Below are positions 7,234 through 10,420 of a stretch of DNA of 10,420 nt, piece after piece. Origin of the DNA: an uncultured Lachnospiraceae bacterium (lineage in GTDB: Bacteria > Bacillota > Clostridia > Lachnospirales > Lachnospiraceae); the NCBI GenBank assembly GCA_948665105.1, contig CAPNGW010000059.1:1-10420 (forward strand), written 5' to 3'. The position numbers were made by a program, and so were the translations under genes. Position 1 is the stretch's first letter, and each line of letters opens with the position of its first letter. The notes beneath the pieces were generated by a model. The model saw nothing but the letters and a program-made list of their open reading frames with translations. It was not told where the DNA came from and searched no databases.

Positions 7234-7251
7234 GCTTAGTCTTTGGAATAC
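7204..7251 (+). promoter_or_regulatory. Inverted repeat, candidate anti-sequestering RNA stem
   Basis: GTATTCCAA (7204-7212) is the exact reverse complement of TTGGAATAC (7243-7251), giving a 9-bp stem with a 30-nt loop spanning the end of gntR and the gap to the permease gene. Its right arm overlaps the left arm of the hairpin at 7247-7272, so the two cannot form together. Confidence 0.4.
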
Positions 7252-7272
7252 GCATTATACAGGAGGCGTATT
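7247..7272 (+). promoter_or_regulatory. Hairpin with the ribosome binding site in its loop
   Basis: AATACGC (7247-7253) pairs perfectly with GCGTATT (7266-7272) across a 12-nt loop holding AGGAG; the last G of the AGGAGG ribosome site (7261-7266) is in the stem. A G-U pair (7246/7273) could extend it right up to the ATG at 7274. It could modulate translation of the transporter genes or be a DNA operator. No U-tract follows, so it is not a terminator. Confidence 0.45.
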
Positions 7273-7273
7273 T

Positions 7274-8194
7274 ATGAGGACAAAAAAGGCAAAGTTGGGA
7301 AAAGGGCGCAAGATATTTTTGGCATGTGTCCTCATACCAACCTTTATATGGTTTTTTATTTTCTTTATCATACCGTTTATATCGGTAATCTATTACAGCT
7401 TTACAAATGCCCATATGGCATATTCTGATGCAAAATTTGTAGGCCTTGGCCAGTATATTAAGGCATTCAGCGATTCGACGTTTCGGATTGCGCTGCAAAA
7501 TACGGTCGTAGCGGCAATTATTATCGTACCGTTTACGATTGTCTTATCAATCCTTCTGGCAGCAGGCTTAAATGCAGTCGGTAACCGTATGCGCCAGTTT
7601 CTGACGTTCGTGTACTTTTTGCCGTCGGTTATTTCGACAGTTGCCGTCAGCCTTGTGTGGGACTGGCTCTACAATAAAAACTTTGGTCTTTTCAATGCGA
7701 TTTTACTGGCGCTGGGGTTTGAAACGCAGCCGTTTTTGACATCAGCATCCCAGGCGCTGGTATGTCTGTGTATTGTGCAGATATGGGCTATTTTCGGATA
7801 TTATGCCGTTATCCTGCTGGCATCCATCAGAGGCATTGACAGAGGCTTATATGAAGCAGCAGAAATAGACGGGGCAGGCTCACTGACCAGGTTTTTCAAA
7901 ATCACACTCCCTTTAATTAAAAATACAATATTGTTTGTATGTATTATGACAACGACGGTCGCCTTTATGTTTTTTACACCTGTTAAGATTCTTACAGACG
8001 GAACGCCGGGAACAAGCACAGAGGTACTTCTGCTTCACATTATGAAAAAGGGTATCGACAACAGCGACGTAGGCTATGCTTCAGCCATGTCTATTATATT
8101 GATGCTTATTATTCTGTTCTTCAGTGCCGTACAGTGGATTATTACAAAAGAGCGGAAGGTTAAGCCAAAACATTATAAGGGGGCGGCATTATGA
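7274..8194 (+). CDS. ABC sugar transporter permease, CUT1 family (UgpA/MalF-like)
   Basis: An integral membrane subunit of 306 residues that, with the next gene's product, forms the channel of a carbohydrate importer. About six hydrophobic segments are visible: 14-42, 74-97, 107-131, 160-184, 217-238 and 269-290. The EAA loop EAAEIDGAGSLTRFFKITLP (194-213), which contacts the ATPase, is intact. A positively charged N terminus precedes the first segment. AGGAGG (7261-7266) is 7 nt before the ATG. The CUT1 type typically carries di- and oligosaccharides and glycosides, agreeing with a cytosolic GH4 enzyme. The stop overlaps the next start by 4 bases (ATGA). Confidence 0.93.
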   Translation: MRTKKAKLGKGRKIFLACVLIPTFIWFFIFFIIPFISVIYYSFTNAHMAYSDAKFVGLGQYIKAFSDSTFRIALQNTVVAAIIIVPFTIVLSILLAAGLNAVGNRMRQFLTFVYFLPSVISTVAVSLVWDWLYNKNFGLFNAILLALGFETQPFLTSASQALVCLCIVQIWAIFGYYAVILLASIRGIDRGLYEAAEIDGAGSLTRFFKITLPLIKNTILFVCIMTTTVAFMFFTPVKILTDGTPGTSTEVLLLHIMKKGIDNSDVGYASAMSIILMLIILFFSAVQWIITKERKVKPKHYKGAAL

Positions 8195-9033
8195 TAAAAC
8201 CAAATCGTAAAAAACGACATTCTATAGGATACTACATTGGTTTGGCTATTATGCTGGCGGGCGCAGTGATCATGATTCTGCCGTTATACTGGATGGTAAT
8301 GTCTGCATTTAAAGGGCAGACAGAGCTTTTACAGATGCCGCCCACAATGTATCCCCATGAATTTGTTGTAACGAATTTCCAGAGAGTGCTGGATGGAATT
8401 CCATTTTTGAGATATTACGCAAACAGCCTTGTGACAAGCCTTATAAATACAGTTGCCGGTGTATTTACAAGTGCGATTATCGGCTACACATTTGCAAAAT
8501 ACAAATTTAAAGGCCGGGATATGATTTTCTTCATTATTTTGGCGTTTATGATGATTCCGTATGATACGCTGATGATTCCGCTTTACAAATTAATGGCGGG
8601 ACTGCATCTGACAAACAGCTACTTTGTACTGACAGTACCGTATTTCTGCAATATTTTCGGTATTTTCCTTATGCGCCAGTTCTACCTTGATTTGCCCAAC
8701 GATTATTTGGAGGCGGCTGAGGCGGATGGCTGCGGACATATGAAGCGATTTTTAAAAATTGCTTTTCCCATGGCAAAGCCAATGATGTCGGCACTGTTTA
8801 TTTACTTATTTATGGCCAGCTATAACTCTTATTTATGGCCGTTAATCTCTGTAAGCAAGAGAAATCTGTTTACACTGACCGTGGGTATCGGCACATTCTT
8901 TAATGACAGAGGTACGCAGACAGACTTGATTATGGCGGCGTCTACGATGATGATTATTCCGGTTGTTATCGTTTTCTCACTGGCTCAGAAAAACTTTGTC
9001 GAGGGCCTGACCGTGGGCGGCGTCAAGGGGTGA
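8191..9033 (+). CDS. ABC sugar transporter permease, CUT1 family (UgpE/MalG-like)
   Basis: The second membrane subunit of the importer, 280 residues. Hydrophobic segments lie at about 12-38, 76-103, 111-136, 144-162, 196-219 and 246-265. The EAA loop EAAEADGCGHMKRFLKIAFP (174-193) and the C-terminal FVEGLTVGGVKG, typical of MalG-type permeases, are both present. It is coupled to the first permease by the ATGA overlap, with AAGGGGG (8177-8183) 7 nt before the start. Neither a substrate-binding lipoprotein nor an ATPase is found next to the pair in this window; they may lie downstream, and many Firmicutes share one MsmX-type ATPase among several CUT1 importers. Confidence 0.94.
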   Translation: MIKPNRKKRHSIGYYIGLAIMLAGAVIMILPLYWMVMSAFKGQTELLQMPPTMYPHEFVVTNFQRVLDGIPFLRYYANSLVTSLINTVAGVFTSAIIGYTFAKYKFKGRDMIFFIILAFMMIPYDTLMIPLYKLMAGLHLTNSYFVLTVPYFCNIFGIFLMRQFYLDLPNDYLEAAEADGCGHMKRFLKIAFPMAKPMMSALFIYLFMASYNSYLWPLISVSKRNLFTLTVGIGTFFNDRGTQTDLIMAASTMMIIPVVIVFSLAQKNFVEGLTVGGVKG

Positions 9034-9037
9034 TATG

Positions 9038-10012
9038 ATGAGATATTACTGCGGAATTGACGGCGGCGGCACAAAAACGGCAGTGCTTCTGATTGATGAA
9101 ACCGGACGTGAATGTACCTCTGTGACCGTGGGGGGCAGCTCATACAGAGCCCTTGGTACAGAGGGTGTCGCAGAACTTTTTGAAAATAATATTGCTGCCT
9201 GCCTTAAAAAGGCGGGGGCAGAAAGGGAAAAGCTGGCCGGGTTTGCGGCCGGCGTTCCCTGCCTCGGGGAAGATAAGGCGGCGGATGCGGCGATACAAAA
9301 AGAAATGGAACGACGCTATCCGGATATTCCTTTTTACCTTTGCAATGATGCGGAGGTGGGCTGGGCCGGCTCTCTCGCATTAAAACCGGGTATTAATATT
9401 GTTGCCGGGACAGGAAGCATTGCCTTCGGGAAAAACAGTACCGGCAAAAGTGTACGCTGCGGAGGCTGGTCTACTTTTTACGGGGATGAGGGCTCATGCT
9501 ACTGGCTCGGACGAAAAACGATAGAGCTGTTTTCAAAGCAGATGGACGGAAGACTTCAAAGAAACATGCTGTACGATATTATAATGGATGAGTTTTATGC
9601 CGATGAGCCGGAGTACGTTTTGAATGTGGCGGAAGCCTGTATCAATGATAGAAGCAAGGTGGCCGGATTTCAAAAATATCTGCTTATGGCAGCCAATGCG
9701 GGCGATGCTTCGGCAGCAGCGGCATACATCGATGCGGCGGACGAGCTGGGACAGATGGCTTATGCGGCAGCAAAGCAGCTGATGATTCCCGGCGAGTGCT
9801 TAAACGTTACCCTTTCCGGTGGTCTGCTTTATGCGAGAGCTTATGTTTTTGAACGGTTTTTACAGTGGATTGATAAATTTAACGGACAGTTTGTAGAGCC
9901 GGAGATGCTTCCGGTGCAGGGGGCGGCGCTTTTGGCTGTACAAAAGTTTTCAGACCTTAATATGGAACGTGTTAAGGCCGGTATGATGTGCAAAAAGCAG
10001 GAGGACTTATAA
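9038..10012 (+). CDS. BadF/BadG/BcrA/BcrD-type ATPase, probable amino-sugar kinase
   Basis: An ASKHA-fold kinase of 324 residues, of the type that includes N-acetylglucosamine kinases. Visible: phosphate-1 motif DGGGTKT (8-14), a probable catalytic aspartate in NDAEVGWAG (D104), phosphate-2 motif GTGSIAFG (124-131), GDEGS (149-153) and an adenosine-type motif LSGGLL (259-264). These show a sugar kinase rather than the benzoyl-CoA reductase activator in the family name, as the cluster-binding cysteine pattern of those activators is not evident. AAGGGG (9025-9030) lies 7 nt before the ATG at 9038; the ATG at 9035 is in frame but only 4 nt away. With ABC import and AgaS nearby, phosphorylation of GalN, GalNAc or a related hexosamine at O6 is the best inference; the sugar is not determined. 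Confidence 0.88.
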   Translation: MRYYCGIDGGGTKTAVLLIDETGRECTSVTVGGSSYRALGTEGVAELFENNIAACLKKAGAEREKLAGFAAGVPCLGEDKAADAAIQKEMERRYPDIPFYLCNDAEVGWAGSLALKPGINIVAGTGSIAFGKNSTGKSVRCGGWSTFYGDEGSCYWLGRKTIELFSKQMDGRLQRNMLYDIIMDEFYADEPEYVLNVAEACINDRSKVAGFQKYLLMAANAGDASAAAAYIDAADELGQMAYAAAKQLMIPGECLNVTLSGGLLYARAYVFERFLQWIDKFNGQFVEPEMLPVQGAALLAVQKFSDLNMERVKAGMMCKKQEDL

Positions 10013-10420
10013 TGCCTTTAGTAACAACAAAAGAATTACTTTTGGATGCGCAGAAGGGCGGTTATGCCGTCGGTGCATTCAATGTGGAAAATATGGAAAT
10101 GGTGCAGGCGGTTTTAGAGGCGGCTGAAAAAATGCATGCACCTGTCATTATGCAGACAACGCCGTCCACATTAAAATATGCGTCGCCGGATCTATTTTAC
10201 GGCAATGTGTATGAGGCGGCTAAAAATTCACCGGCGCCCGTAGCACTGCATTTGGACCACGGCTCAAGCTTTGACCTGGCGGTGAAGGCATTCAGAGCCG
10301 GATATACATCCATTATGATTGACGGTTCACATGAAGCTTTTGAGGATAATATTGCCGTTACAAAGAGGGTTGTGGACGTGTGCAGTGCGGCGGGTGTTCC
10401 CGTTGAGGCAGAGCTTGGCA
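10012..10420 (+). CDS. Class II (zinc) tagatose/fructose-bisphosphate aldolase, N-terminal part (runs off window)
   Basis: Splits a ketohexose 1,6-bisphosphate into dihydroxyacetone phosphate and glyceraldehyde 3-phosphate. The first 136 residues are visible, about half of the usual 280-300. Family marks are TTKELLLDAQKGGYAVGAFN (5-24), TPSTLKY (50-56), HLDHG (80-84, with the catalytic D82 and zinc ligand H83), MIDGSH (102-107) and VEAELG (131-136). GSH followed by a phenylalanine, then ENIxxVKxVVDxC-like spacing and VEAELG resemble E. coli KbaY/GatY as remembered, which suits tagatose 1,6-bisphosphate after AgaS. Fructose 1,6-bisphosphate aldolase is the alternative. AGGAGG (9999-10004) is 7 nt before the ATG, which shares one base with the kinase stop (TAATG), so the two are coupled. 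The reading frame was followed by eye and is open to the window end. Confidence 0.93.
   Translation, partial: MPLVTTKELLLDAQKGGYAVGAFNVENMEMVQAVLEAAEKMHAPVIMQTTPSTLKYASPDLFYGNVYEAAKNSPAPVALHLDHGSSFDLAVKAFRAGYTSIMIDGSHEAFEDNIAVTKRVVDVCSAAGVPVEAELG

Noticed and set aside
1..10420. Defence system, prophage, transposon or CRISPR content
   Set aside because: Every gene but one belongs to a recognisable metabolic, transport or regulatory family, and no terminal repeats, integrase, transposase or spaced repeats were seen.

Overview
The window looks like part of a sugar-catabolic gene cluster from a low-to-moderate GC Firmicute, most likely a Clostridia/Lachnospiraceae-type gut anaerobe. This rests on the strong Shine-Dalgarno sites (AAGGAGG, AGGAGG or AAGGGGG, usually 7 nt before the start), tight or overlapping genes, a consensus sigma-A promoter, and families common in that group (UTRA GntR regulator, CUT1 ABC permeases, BadF-type kinase, AgaS, class II aldolase). 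All genes lie on the + strand, and no gene-free stretch exceeds about 100 bases. I see no mobile element, CRISPR array, tRNA or rRNA.

Left block (1-6400): a 5'-truncated IlvD/Edd-family dehydratase, an SDR dehydrogenase, a protein of unknown function built from two copies of one domain, a GH4 NAD-dependent glycosidase, a D-2-hydroxyacid dehydrogenase, and an AgaS-type SIS protein (galactosamine-6-phosphate deaminase/isomerase family). Gaps are 1-16 bases or the genes overlap, so this is almost certainly one transcript that begins upstream of the window.

Right block (6401-10420): a 101-base gap carries a perfect-consensus promoter (TTGACA, 17 nt, TATAAT). It is followed by a GntR/UTRA regulator, a 40-base gap with mutually exclusive hairpins around the next ribosome binding site, two CUT1 ABC permeases, a BadF/BcrA-type sugar kinase, and the start of a class II tagatose/fructose-bisphosphate aldolase that runs off the end. 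The transporter's substrate-binding protein and ATPase are not in the window.

How the genes may work together (inference): a glycoside is imported unphosphorylated by the ABC transporter and cleaved inside the cell by the GH4 enzyme. AgaS, the BadF-type kinase and the KbaY/GatY-like aldolase together form most of a galactosamine/tagatose-6-phosphate route. The dehydratase, the SDR and the hydroxyacid dehydrogenase look like a sugar-acid route. The combination suggests a substrate with an amino-sugar part and a sugar-acid part, which is the main hypothesis here. The duplicated-domain protein (1886-2845) sits inside this pathway operon and has no function I can assign.
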